64,000 nucleotides of DNA from NCBI GenBank assembly GCA_905203765.1, contig CAJKXC010000007.1:1-64000 (forward strand), given 5' to 3'. The stretch comes from an uncultured Bacteroides sp. Lineage in GTDB: Bacteria > Bacteroidota > Bacteroidia > Bacteroidales > Bacteroidaceae. Positions 36,622 through 44,976 of the stretch are shown piece by piece; position 1 is the stretch's first letter; each line of letters begins with the position of its first letter. The position numbers and the translations under genes were made by a program. Under the pieces are notes generated by a model that was not told the DNA's origin, made no database searches, and saw only the letters and a list, made by a program, of their open reading frames with translations.

Positions 36622-36717
36622 GTTGCAAACATAGGGAAAAAATATCAAGTTCCAGATACTTTTTTACGCAAAAAGTCGCCATAATTTCTGTTATTTGCCC
36701 TCTATCGGCAGGCTTTG

Positions 36718-37479
36718 TTATTTCTTATACGTTATCGTTCCCGTAGCTTGGTTAGTCGGCATCACCAGCACTTCGGCTATCTGAATATGCTGGGGCACGG
36801 CAGCAGCAAAGTAAACCACCTCGGCTATATCATCGCCATCGAGCGGGCGTATTCCTTTATATACATTATCGGCAGCCTCTTTATTTCCGCGGAAACGAAC
36901 CACGGAGAAGTTGGTTTCTACCAATCCCGGTTTGATGTTCGTCACGCGCACAGGAGTATCTACCAAGTCGATGCGGAGCCCGTCCGAGAGTGCTTTTACA
37001 GCTGCTTTGGCAGCACAATACACGCTACCGCCCGGATAAGCATAATCTCCGGCGATGGAACCCATGTTGATGACATGTCCGCGTCCGCGCTCCACCATTC
37101 CGGGAACTACCAGGCGGGTCATGGCAAGCAATGCTTTCACGTCCGTATCGATTACGATGTCCCATTCATCAAGATTCCCCTCGTGCTCCTTATCGACACC
37201 GATAACAAGACCGGCATTGTTTATCAGAATATCTATCTCCTTCCATTCTGCCGGAAGAGATTCCAGCGCAGCCTTAGCCGCCTGGCGGTTGCGTACATCG
37301 AAAGGAAGCAGGCAGACATCTGCATGATATTTCTCTTCCAGTTCTTTCTTAACTGCATTCAACTTATCGGTATTACGTCCATTCAGTATAAGGCGATAAC
37401 CATTCATAGCAAACTTCCGTGCACATCCCTCTCCAATTCCGGAAGAGGCTCCGGTGATAAGTACAATTTTCTTTTCCAT
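36718..37479 (-). CDS. Short-chain dehydrogenase/reductase (YdfG-like)
   Basis: A 253-residue classical SDR. Cofactor motif TGASSGIGEG at residues 8-17, NNAG (around 88), catalytic Ser in NMGSIAGDYAYPG, then Tyr-x-x-x-Lys in YCAAKAAV, and the PG motif IKPGLVETNF. An arginine-containing NGRNTDKL after strand 2 suggests NADP(H) preference. YdfG relatives oxidise L-allo-threonine, serine and 3-hydroxy acids; the substrate here cannot be fixed. The start at 37479 (MEKKIVLITGASSG) is chosen over one eight codons upstream. A TACTTTTG box (37515-37522, minus strand) lies 36 bp upstream. Single gene. Confidence 0.9.
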   Translation of the reverse strand: MEKKIVLITGASSGIGEGCARKFAMNGYRLILNGRNTDKLNAVKKELEEKYHADVCLLPFDVRNRQAAKAALESLPAEWKEIDILINNAGLVIGVDKEHEGNLDEWDIVIDTDVKALLAMTRLVVPGMVERGRGHVINMGSIAGDYAYPGGSVYCAAKAAVKALSDGLRIDLVDTPVRVTNIKPGLVETNFSVVRFRGNKEAADNVYKGIRPLDGDDIAEVVYFAAAVPQHIQIAEVLVMPTNQATGTITYKK

Positions 37480-37600
37480 ATTGTAACAAGTTATAAATAC
37501 CATTGTATTGACTGCAAAAGTATTACTTATTCGCGAGTTATAAATTATAAATTATAGAATATTTTCTACGGAGAGATATAATATATCCCCAAGAAATATG

Positions 37601-37608
37601 TACCTTTG
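37601..37608 (+). promoter_or_regulatory. Probable -7 box of the toxin-antitoxin pair
   Basis: TACCTTTG matches TAnnTTTG, 31 bp upstream of the antitoxin start codon. The AT-rich spacer upstream (37539-37560) carries two tandem ttataaatta words. Confidence 0.45.
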
Positions 37609-37638
37609 TATCAGCAATGAACCTAAAAGAAAAGCTAT

Positions 37639-37788
37639 ATGAAAGAGGAAGAGAAAATAATAGAAGAAAAAGATAATGTCGCTACTAAAAAGACGAAGTC
37701 TAAAAAGAGGAAGGTGAGCAAGACGTGGGAAGCCATGCAGAGATTGAAAGGTAGTTTAATAGTAAATGACCCTAAATTCCTGTTGTAA
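37639..37788 (+). CDS. Small charged protein, probable antitoxin to the PIN toxin
   Basis: A 49-residue protein. The first 30 residues are almost only Lys, Glu and Arg (KTKSKKRKVSK), then a hydrophobic tail WEAMQRLKGSLIVNDPKFLL. The stop codon TAA is directly followed by the toxin ATG (zero-base gap), the tight arrangement of toxin-antitoxin operons. The C-terminal WEAMQRLKGSL...DPKFLL segment resembles the toxin-binding tail of short antitoxins paired with PIN toxins. No ribbon-helix-helix or AbrB domain can be made out, so autoregulation by DNA binding is uncertain; the basic N-terminus might bind nucleic acid nonspecifically. Confidence 0.7.
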   Translation: MKEEEKIIEEKDNVATKKTKSKKRKVSKTWEAMQRLKGSLIVNDPKFLL

Positions 37789-38211
37789 ATGCGCTATCTT
37801 ATCGATACAAATATCTTTGTATATATGGCATCTGATCCCGAATACTTAAGCAGGGATGTAGATGCCATTATTTTAGAGCCAGAGACAGTTCTCTATATGA
37901 GCGCTGAATCTGTTCGAGAATTGATTGTAGGTTATCGCAATAAAGGATTGTGTTCGAAGCAATGGAAATCGGTAGAAGCCATGGTTGACGCCATAGAGAA
38001 TGAATACTACATAAAGATACTACCACTGAAGAAAGAGCACATGATGACCTATGCACAACTGAAAATCAACGAAGCACAAGGTCACAAAGACCCGTCAGAC
38101 CATGTCATCATAGCCCATGCCATTACAGAGCACTTACCACTTATTTCGAGCGATACCCGCTTTGAGTTTTATAGAAAACAAGGGCTCGACTTGATATTCA
38201 ATCAGAAATAA
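37789..38211 (+). CDS. PIN-domain ribonuclease toxin (VapC-like)
   Basis: A 140-residue PIN protein. The acidic metal-binding residues are visible: Asp6 in LIDTNIF, Glu44 in SAESVREL, Asp101 in KDPSDHVIIAHA and Asp119 in ISSDTRFEFY. Length is typical of VapC, which cleaves tRNA or rRNA as a Mg-dependent endonuclease. It follows the small antitoxin with no gap. It is intact, so probably functional. It is of the type common on Bacteroides chromosomes with no mobile element attached. Confidence 0.88.
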   Translation: MRYLIDTNIFVYMASDPEYLSRDVDAIILEPETVLYMSAESVRELIVGYRNKGLCSKQWKSVEAMVDAIENEYYIKILPLKKEHMMTYAQLKINEAQGHKDPSDHVIIAHAITEHLPLISSDTRFEFYRKQGLDLIFNQK

Positions 38212-38266
38212 ATCCTTTCACTGTATATCTCCGGCTAATTATGATTTAAAGTTTTCTGGAAATGAT

Positions 38267-38274
38267 TACCTTTG
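38267..38274 (+). promoter_or_regulatory. Probable -7 box of the pot operon
   Basis: TACCTTTG matches TAnnTTTG, 61 bp upstream of the potA start. No clear TTTG -33 box at 18-20 bp. Confidence 0.45.
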
Positions 38275-38335
38275 CCCCGCTTTTTAGAAGCCAGAGATTT
38301 GTTTAATTCGTTTGGATAAAGATTAAGAAACGCTT

Positions 38336-39754
38336 ATGCAAAAGTCCGACTGCATCATCGGTGTGGAACATGTATCGAAATTCTTCGGAGATAAAGCCGT
38401 ACTGAATGATGTGAATTTGTCTGTCCGCAAGGGCGAGTTTGTAACAATACTGGGACCGTCCGGCTGCGGAAAGACGACACTGTTGCGCCTCATCGCAGGC
38501 TTTCAGACAGCTTCGGAAGGTGTGATAACCATTGCCGGAAAGGACATTACGCAGACACCGCCGCACAAGCGCCCGGTGAACACCGTATTCCAGAAGTACG
38601 CCCTCTTCCCCCACCTCAATGTATTCAATAACATTGCCTTCGGTCTGAAGCTGAAGAAGCTGCCCGGCGCTACCATCGAGAAGAAAGTGAAACAGGCTCT
38701 GCGTATGGTAGGCATGACGGACTACGAAGACCGTGACGTCGATTCCCTCTCCGGCGGACAGCAGCAACGTGTTGCCATAGCCCGCGCCATCGTCAACGAA
38801 CCGGAAGTGCTGCTGCTCGACGAACCCCTTGCCGCCCTTGACCTGAAGATGCGCAAGGACATGCAGATGGAACTGAAAGAGATGCACAAGACGCTGGGCA
38901 TCACCTTTGTCTACGTCACCCACGACCAGGAAGAAGCGCTCACGCTGAGCGACACCATCGTCGTGATGAGCGAAGGTAAGATACAACAAATCGGCACCCC
39001 GATAGACATATACAACGAACCCATCAACTCCTTCGTTGCCGACTTCATCGGCGAGAGTAATATCCTGAACGGCGTGATGGTGAAAGACAAACTCGTCACC
39101 TTCTGCGGACACGAATTCGAGTGCGTGGACGAGGGGTTCGGCGAGCAGGCACAAGTGGATGTTGTGATCCGCCCGGAAGACATCTATATCTTCGACCCTT
39201 CGGAAGCTGCCCAACTCCTGGGCACCGTGACCAGTTGCATCTTCAAAGGCGTGCACTACGAAATGCTGGTGCAGACCCGCGAAGGCTACGAACTGATGGT
39301 GCAAGATTACCACAGCTTTGAAGCCGGACGCGAAGTAGGCCTGTTGGTGAAGCCCTTCGACATCCATGTGATGAAGAAGGAACGCACCTGCAACACCTTC
39401 GAGGGCCGCGTGATAGACGAACACCACGTAGAGTTCCTGGGCTGTACCTTCGAGTGTAGCCAGGTGCCGGCAAAAGACGACTCCCGCTACGATTGGGACC
39501 ACGTCACCGTAGAAGTGGACTTCTCCGCCGTCACCCTCGAAGACAACGAAGAAGACGGGCGGTTGACGGGTGAAGTAAAATTCATCCTCTACAAAGGAAA
39601 CCATTACCATCTGACGGTGTTTACCGATTGGGACGAGGACATCTTCGTCGATACCAACGACGTGTGGGACGACGGCGACCGCGTGGGTATCACCATCGCC
39701 CCCGAGAATATACGAATTGTTCAATCTATTAATAAGGAAGGAAGTGCTCAGTAA
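38336..39754 (+). CDS. potA: Spermidine/putrescine ABC transporter ATPase, extended form
   Basis: A 472-residue ATPase, about 95 residues longer than E. coli PotA. The nucleotide domain has Walker A GPSGCGKTT (residues 40-48), Q loop, signature LSGGQQQR (around 138), Walker B LLLDEPLAALDLKM and H loop VTHDQEE. A TOBE domain (around 245-350) includes VVIRPEDIYIF. A further C-terminal module (around 355-470) repeats the TOBE pattern, with FEGRVIDEHHVEFLG and ending GITIAPENIRIV, so the regulatory region is probably doubled. First gene of potABCD; its 3' end overlaps the potB start by about 10 bp. Confidence 0.92.
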   Translation: MQKSDCIIGVEHVSKFFGDKAVLNDVNLSVRKGEFVTILGPSGCGKTTLLRLIAGFQTASEGVITIAGKDITQTPPHKRPVNTVFQKYALFPHLNVFNNIAFGLKLKKLPGATIEKKVKQALRMVGMTDYEDRDVDSLSGGQQQRVAIARAIVNEPEVLLLDEPLAALDLKMRKDMQMELKEMHKTLGITFVYVTHDQEEALTLSDTIVVMSEGKIQQIGTPIDIYNEPINSFVADFIGESNILNGVMVKDKLVTFCGHEFECVDEGFGEQAQVDVVIRPEDIYIFDPSEAAQLLGTVTSCIFKGVHYEMLVQTREGYELMVQDYHSFEAGREVGLLVKPFDIHVMKKERTCNTFEGRVIDEHHVEFLGCTFECSQVPAKDDSRYDWDHVTVEVDFSAVTLEDNEEDGRLTGEVKFILYKGNHYHLTVFTDWDEDIFVDTNDVWDDGDRVGITIAPENIRIVQSINKEGSAQ

Positions 39755-40544
39755 GTTATCCCGTTTCTTCATGCTCCGGCGCAACTGGACGGTACCCTAC
39801 GCGCTGTTTCTGCTCATCTTTGTGATAGTACCGCTACTGCTCATCGTGGTGTATGCCTTTACCGATGCCGAAGGCGCCGTGACCTTTGCCAACTTCCGCA
39901 AGTTCATGATGCATCCCGAGGCGATGAACACTTTCATCTATTCTATCGGAATTGCAGTAATAACAACGCTTGTCTGCCTGCTGCTGGGATATCCGGCTGC
40001 CTACATCCTCAGCCAGAAACAGTTCAATACCTCACAAACCATGGTGGTGCTGTTCATCCTGCCCATGTGGGTCAATATCCTGATACGCACACTTGCCACA
40101 GTGGCACTGTTCGACTTCCTGAACCTGCCCCTGGGCGAAGGCGCGTTGGTATTCGGCATGGTCTACAACTTCCTGCCATTCATGATATACCCCATCTACA
40201 ACACGCTTCAGAAGATGGACCACAACCTGATAGAAGCCGCCCAAGACCTGGGAGCCAGCCCGAGGAAAGTATTCGGCAAAGTGATATTGCCCCTCTCCAT
40301 GCCGGGCATCATGAGCGGCATCGTGATGGTATTCATGCCCACGGTCAGCACCTTTGCCATCGCCGAACTGCTGACGATGAACAACATCAAACTGTTCGGT
40401 ACCACGGTGCAGGAGAATATATACAACGGAATGTGGAACTACGGTGCCGCCCTCTCGCTTATCATGCTGTTGCTGATAGGCATTACAATCCTCTTCACCA
40501 ACGAAGAAGACGGTGCATCGAATGAAAGCGGGGGTGTGATATGA
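39744..40544 (+). CDS. potB: Spermidine/putrescine ABC transporter permease
   Basis: A 266-residue permease with six membrane helices. The EAA loop with the cytoplasmic coupling glycine is EAAQDLGASPRKVFGKVILPLSMPG. The start is uncertain: GTG at 39744, preceded by aaggaagg, overlaps the potA end and gives VLSKLSRFFMLRRNW; ATG at 39771 would give nine residues less, and an in-frame ATG at 39717 nine more. The stop overlaps the potC start by four bases (ATGA). Together with PotC it forms the membrane channel. Confidence 0.9.
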   Translation: MLSKLSRFFMLRRNWTVPYALFLLIFVIVPLLLIVVYAFTDAEGAVTFANFRKFMMHPEAMNTFIYSIGIAVITTLVCLLLGYPAAYILSQKQFNTSQTMVVLFILPMWVNILIRTLATVALFDFLNLPLGEGALVFGMVYNFLPFMIYPIYNTLQKMDHNLIEAAQDLGASPRKVFGKVILPLSMPGIMSGIVMVFMPTVSTFAIAELLTMNNIKLFGTTVQENIYNGMWNYGAALSLIMLLLIGITILFTNEEDGASNESGGVI

Positions 40545-41332
40545 TGACACGTATTCTTGCCAAGGGCTACTTGTGGCTGCTGCTGGCGCTACTCTACTCG
40601 CCCATACTGATTATCATGATATTCTCCTTTACCGAAGCCAAGGTACTGGGCAACTGGACGGGATTCTCGACCAAACTGTACAGTTCGCTCTTCACGGGCG
40701 GGATGCACCACTCGCTGATGAGTGCGATATGGAACACGTTTGCCATCGCACTGATTGCGGCAACCGCCTCTACGGCACTGGGAAGTATTGCAGCTGTGGG
40801 CATCTTCAACCTGCGTTCGCGCACGCGGCAGGTGATGAGCTTTGCCAATGCCATCCCGATGATGAACGCCGACATCATTACCGGTGTATCGCTGTTCCTG
40901 CTGTTCGTCAGCTTCGGCATATCGCAGGGATATACCACGGTGATACTGGCGCACATCACCTTCTGCACCCCTTACGTAGTGCTGAGCGTGATGCCACGGC
41001 TGAAGAAGATGAACCAGAACGTCTACGAAGCGGCACTCGACCTGGGTGCCACGCCCTTCCAGGCATTGCGCAAAGTCATTCTGCCGGAGATACTGCCGGG
41101 CATGATAAGCGGATTTATCCTCGCTTTCACCCTCTCCATCGATGACTTCGCCGTGACCATCTTCACCATCGGAAACGAAGGACTGGAAACGCTCTCTACC
41201 TATATATATGCCGATGCACGCAAAGGCGGACTGACGCCCGAACTGCGACCGCTGTCCACGATTATCTTCGTGACGGTGCTGGTGCTGCTGATTGTAATCA
41301 ACAAGCGGGCAGAGCGAAGCAAAAAGGAATAA
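40541..41332 (+). CDS. potC: Spermidine/putrescine ABC transporter permease
   Basis: A 263-residue permease with six predicted helices. Coupling motif EAALDLGATPFQALRKVILP (around 165), followed by GMISGFILAFTLSIDDFAVTIF, the classic PotC signature. Overlaps potB by ATGA and precedes potD by 18 bp. The last residues are basic (NKRAERSKKE), on the cytoplasmic side. Confidence 0.93.
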   Translation: MMTRILAKGYLWLLLALLYSPILIIMIFSFTEAKVLGNWTGFSTKLYSSLFTGGMHHSLMSAIWNTFAIALIAATASTALGSIAAVGIFNLRSRTRQVMSFANAIPMMNADIITGVSLFLLFVSFGISQGYTTVILAHITFCTPYVVLSVMPRLKKMNQNVYEAALDLGATPFQALRKVILPEILPGMISGFILAFTLSIDDFAVTIFTIGNEGLETLSTYIYADARKGGLTPELRPLSTIIFVTVLVLLIVINKRAERSKKE

Positions 41333-41350
41333 GTAAACGATGACGAAGCA

Positions 41351-42694
41351 ATGAAGAAATATATACTCACACTGACCCTTATCTGCAGTATTGCCACTCT
41401 CTGCCTTCTCGTCTCCGCCTGCGGAAGTTCCGACGAAGAGCGCAGCCGTGTACTGAAGATATACAACTGGGGTGACTACATCGACGAAGACGTCCTTGCC
41501 GAATTCCCCGCCTGGTACAAGGAGCAGACGGGCGAAGACATCCGCATCATCTACCAGGTATTCGATATCAACGAGATAATGCTCACCAAGATTGAACGCG
41601 GGCACGAAGATTTCGACGTTGTTTGTCCCTCGGAATACATCATCGAGCGGATGCTGAAGAAAGACCTGCTGCTACCCATCGACCGGAACCTGGGCAAGAC
41701 GCCGGATTATATCCCCAACATCTCCCCTTACATCCGGCGGGAGTTGAACAAGACTAGCCAGCCGGGACGCGTGACCACCGACTATGCCGTGCCCTATATG
41801 TGGGGCACCGCCGGCATCCTTTATAACAAGAAGTTTATCGACGAGGAAGAAGCCAGCAGTTGGTACTGCCTCTGGAATCCCAAGAACCGCGGTAAGATAC
41901 TGATGAAGGACAGTTACCGTGATGCTTACGGCACCGCCATCATCTACTCCCATGCCCGGCAGCTGGCGGACAGCGCCGTCACCGTGGAGCAACTGATGAA
42001 CGACAATTCCACCCAAGCCATCGCCCTCGCCGAAGAATACCTGAAAGCGATGAAACCCAACATTGCCGGCTGGGAAGCCGACTTCGGCAAAGAGATGATG
42101 ACCAAGGGCAAGGCATGGATGAACTTCACCTGGAGCGGCGACGCCGTTTGGGCGATAGACGAGGCCGAAGCCGTGGGTGTGGAGTTGGACTACGCCGTAC
42201 CGCGCGAAGGCAGCAACATCTGGTACGATGGCTGGGTCATCCCCAAGTATGCCCGCAACCCGAAGGCGGCAAGTTACTTCATCAACTACCTCTGCCAGCC
42301 CGAAGTAGCCTTGCGGAATATGGATGCCATCGGTTACGTCAGCGCCGTGGCCACGCCCGAAATCATGGAAGCGAAGACGGACACTACGATAGAAGAACGC
42401 TCCGACCTGAGTTACTTCTTCGGCGCATTGCCCGGTGCCGACAGCCTGCAAATCAATTCCATCCAGTACCCCGACCGCAAGGTGGTGGAGCGCTGCGCCA
42501 TGATACGCGACTTCGGCGACCGCACCGAACTGGTACTCGAAATGTGGAGCCGCGTGAAGGGTGACAACCTTAACACAGGCATTGTGCTACTGATATTCGC
42601 CGTCTTCGGCGTACTGCTTGTGTGGCTGGTATACGGCAAGATACGCAGGTACAAGCATCGGAAACGTCCTCACCGCCGCCGGAGAAGAAGATAA
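41351..42694 (+). CDS. potD: Spermidine/putrescine-binding lipoprotein with a C-terminal membrane anchor
   Basis: A 447-residue substrate-binding protein. Lipobox Cys24 (VSAC) anchors the N-terminus. The binding domain begins VLKIYNWGDYIDED, the standard PotD/PotF opening, and includes YAVPYMWGTAGILYN and FTWSGDAVWAIDEA. Polyamine-pocket acidic residues appear in NWGDYIDE and SGDAVWAID. Unusually, the C-terminus has an extra membrane helix (about residues 405-427, NTGIVLLIFAVFGVLLVWLVY) followed by a very basic cytoplasmic tail of about 15 residues (RRYKHRKRPHRRRRRR). The protein would be held at both ends. Typical PotD lacks this. Confidence 0.9.
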   Translation: MKKYILTLTLICSIATLCLLVSACGSSDEERSRVLKIYNWGDYIDEDVLAEFPAWYKEQTGEDIRIIYQVFDINEIMLTKIERGHEDFDVVCPSEYIIERMLKKDLLLPIDRNLGKTPDYIPNISPYIRRELNKTSQPGRVTTDYAVPYMWGTAGILYNKKFIDEEEASSWYCLWNPKNRGKILMKDSYRDAYGTAIIYSHARQLADSAVTVEQLMNDNSTQAIALAEEYLKAMKPNIAGWEADFGKEMMTKGKAWMNFTWSGDAVWAIDEAEAVGVELDYAVPREGSNIWYDGWVIPKYARNPKAASYFINYLCQPEVALRNMDAIGYVSAVATPEIMEAKTDTTIEERSDLSYFFGALPGADSLQINSIQYPDRKVVERCAMIRDFGDRTELVLEMWSRVKGDNLNTGIVLLIFAVFGVLLVWLVYGKIRRYKHRKRPHRRRRRR

Positions 42695-42742
42695 AAAGAA
42701 GACAAGACAGTCGGCAAAAGAAGCTAAAAAGAAATAAAGACA

Positions 42743-44071
42743 ATGCAAGGAACAAAGACTCTGACGCAAGGCCCTATCAACCGCCAGCTTTTCGGCTTGG
42801 CGATGCCTATCATGGCGACCTCTTTCATCCAAATGGCGTATAGCCTGACGGATATGGCATGGGTGGGCAGACTGGGCAGCAAATCCGTTGCCGCCGTGGG
42901 GGCTGTGGGCATGCTCACCTGGATGTCCGGCTCCATTGCGTTGCTGAATAAAGTGGGTGCCGAGGTCAGCGTAGGTCAGTCCATCGGAGCACGCAGCGAG
43001 ACAGACGCTCGCAGCTTCGCTTCGCACAATATCACGATTGCCCTGCTCATTGCCTTTTGCCTGGGCAGTCTGCTGTTCATCTTCGCCACCCCTATCCTGC
43101 GCCTCTTCGAACTGAAAGAACATATCACGGAGAATGCCGTGATGTATCTGCGCATCGTATCCACAGGATTGCCGTTCGTCTTCCTCTCTGCTGCCTTCAC
43201 CGGTATCTACAACGCAGCAGGGCGCAGCAAGACACCTTTCTACATCAGCGGTACGGGATTGATAATGAATATCATCCTCGACCCTCTGTTCATCTTCGGA
43301 TTCGGTTGGGGCACTATGGGAGCCGCGCTTGCCACGTGGCTGTCCGAAGCGCTCGTATTCTCTATCTTCGTCTATAAGCTTCGCCGGAAGGACGACCTTC
43401 TCGGCGGGTTCTCCTTTATCGTCCGGTTGAAGAAGCAATACACCCGGCGCATCCTCAAACTCGGTCTGCCCGTAGCGGCACTCAATACGCTCTTCTCCTT
43501 CGTCAATATGTTCCTCTCGCGCACCGCGTCGGAACAGGGGGGACATATCGGGCTGATGGCATTCACCACCGGCGGGCAAATCGAAGCCATTACCTGGAAT
43601 ACCTCGCAAGGTTTCTCCACCGCCCTGAGCACCTTCATCGCACAGAACTATGCCGCCGGACAGAAAGCACGCGTCCGGCAGGCCTGGCACACTACGCTGT
43701 GGATGACGGGTATCTTCGGCACACTCTGTTCCCTGCTCTTCATCTTCTTCGGCAACGAGGTGTTCTCCATCTTCGTGCCCGAAGCGGAAGCCTACCGGGT
43801 GGGTGGTGACTACCTGCGCATCGACGGATATTCGCAAATCTTTATGATGATGGAGATTACCATGCAGGGTGTGTTCTACGGAATCGGACGAACCGTACCG
43901 CCCGCCATCGTCAGCATCACGTGCAACTATATGCGCATACCGGTAGCACTGCTGTTGGTGCACATGGGCATGGGTGTAGACGCCATCTGGTGGGCAGTCT
44001 GCGGAACGACTATCGCCAAGGGTATCATCCTCACTTCCTGGTTCGTACTTATTAAAAGGAAAATTCTCTAA
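42743..44071 (+). CDS. MATE-family multidrug/Na+ antiporter
   Basis: A 442-residue exporter with twelve predicted helices. The opening QGPINRQLFGLAMPIMATSF and the LTDMAWVGRLG block are MATE motifs. The second half repeats the fold (GLPVAALNTLFSFVNMFLSR, later GIGRTVPPAIVSI). Family members export cationic drugs or metabolites by H+ or Na+ antiport. It follows potD by 48 bp, so read-through is possible. Substrate unknown. Confidence 0.9.
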   Translation: MQGTKTLTQGPINRQLFGLAMPIMATSFIQMAYSLTDMAWVGRLGSKSVAAVGAVGMLTWMSGSIALLNKVGAEVSVGQSIGARSETDARSFASHNITIALLIAFCLGSLLFIFATPILRLFELKEHITENAVMYLRIVSTGLPFVFLSAAFTGIYNAAGRSKTPFYISGTGLIMNIILDPLFIFGFGWGTMGAALATWLSEALVFSIFVYKLRRKDDLLGGFSFIVRLKKQYTRRILKLGLPVAALNTLFSFVNMFLSRTASEQGGHIGLMAFTTGGQIEAITWNTSQGFSTALSTFIAQNYAAGQKARVRQAWHTTLWMTGIFGTLCSLLFIFFGNEVFSIFVPEAEAYRVGGDYLRIDGYSQIFMMMEITMQGVFYGIGRTVPPAIVSITCNYMRIPVALLLVHMGMGVDAIWWAVCGTTIAKGIILTSWFVLIKRKIL

Positions 44072-44149
44072 AAAAGTACAACGACGAACTTTGTAGCAAG
44101 CGAATTCGTTATTATATACATAAATTTGTAATCAGATATCAAACCATTA

Positions 44150-44836
44150 ATGAAAACGAATATGAAGAAGATGAAATTTACAGCACTATTCATGTGCTGT
44201 GCCATTCTGCTGGGCAGTTGTGGCACTATGAACAATACGACTAAAGGTGGAGTAATCGGCGGCGGTTCCGGCGCAGCAGCAGGAGCCATCATCGGCGGAC
44301 TGATAGGTAAAGGCAAAGGTGCTGCCATCGGTGCGGCCGTAGGTGCAGCGGTAGGTACGGGCACCGGCGTCATCATCGGTCGCAATATGGATAAGAAGGC
44401 AGCAGAAGCTGCAAAGATAGAAGGTGCCCAAGTAGAGCAGGTGACCGATGCTAACGGTTTGCCCGCCGTAAAGGTGTCGTTTGCAGCAGGTATCCTGTTC
44501 GGTTTCAACTCTGCAGCGCTGAGCAATGATGCAAAATCTTCTCTGCGCGAACTTGCTCAGATATTGAAAGGCGATCCTACAACGGATATTGCTATCATCG
44601 GCCACACCGACAAGGTAGGTACATACGAAGCCAATATGAAGGTATCCAAGAACCGTGCTTACTCAGTAGAGAACTACTTGCAGGATTGCGGCGTATCTCC
44701 GGCACAGTTCAAGAAGGTAGAAGGTGTGGGATACACCGAGTATGACGACAGTATGTCGGCTGAACAGAACCGCCGCGTGGATATCTATATGTATGCCAGC
44801 GAGCAGATGATAAAGAACGCTGAGGCAGCAAACTAA
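44150..44836 (+). CDS. OmpA-family lipoprotein with glycine-zipper
   Basis: A 228-residue lipoprotein. Lipobox Cys24 in LLGSC, then a glycine-zipper region (residues 35-80, GGVIGGGSGAAAGAIIGGLIGK and related) able to insert in a membrane. The C-terminal OmpA peptidoglycan-binding domain includes IAIIGHTDKVGTYEAN and NRAYSVENYL, and the C-terminal AEQNRRVDIYM holds the conserved arginine; the peptidoglycan-contacting Asp is in GHTDKVG. It probably tethers the outer membrane to the wall. Start could also be 44162 (MKKMKF). A TAAATTTG box (44121-44128) lies 21 bp upstream. Single gene. Confidence 0.88.
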   Translation: MKTNMKKMKFTALFMCCAILLGSCGTMNNTTKGGVIGGGSGAAAGAIIGGLIGKGKGAAIGAAVGAAVGTGTGVIIGRNMDKKAAEAAKIEGAQVEQVTDANGLPAVKVSFAAGILFGFNSAALSNDAKSSLRELAQILKGDPTTDIAIIGHTDKVGTYEANMKVSKNRAYSVENYLQDCGVSPAQFKKVEGVGYTEYDDSMSAEQNRRVDIYMYASEQMIKNAEAAN

Positions 44837-44843
44837 AGAAGAT

Positions 44844-44951
44844 TTCACCACAGAGGACACAGAGTCTCACTGAGTTTTTAACTCATAGTATCTATCATTC
44901 AGATATACAAACAAGAAAAGCTCTGTGAGACTCTGTGCCCTCTGTGGTAAA
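44844..44951. repeat. Imperfect inverted repeat with 31-bp arms
   Basis: The left arm (44844-44874) starts ttcaccacagaggacaca and the right arm (44921-44951), read as complement, starts tttaccacagagggcaca. They match at about 28 of 31 positions. The 46-bp loop has no gene. It lies between the OmpA-like lipoprotein stop and mtgA. The word accacagag..acagag recurs in many bacterial intergenic regions, so this is probably a small dispersed element. Its transcript would be a stable hairpin. Confidence 0.75.
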
Positions 44952-44976
44952 CTAAATTCTCATTTATGCAGCGACA

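Noticed and set aside
38303..39784. 493-codon minus-strand frame opposite potA
   Set aside because: Antisense shadow of a GC-rich gene: no motifs, low-complexity His/Val/Phe composition, while potA has a full ABC motif set.
42587..43963. 458-codon minus-strand frame opposite the MATE gene
   Set aside because: Antisense shadow; highly charged, repetitive composition and no domain, whereas the plus strand is a complete MATE protein.
44844..44951. IS remnant
   Set aside because: The 31-bp arms resemble terminal repeats, but there is no transposase fragment and no target duplication; reported as a repeat only.
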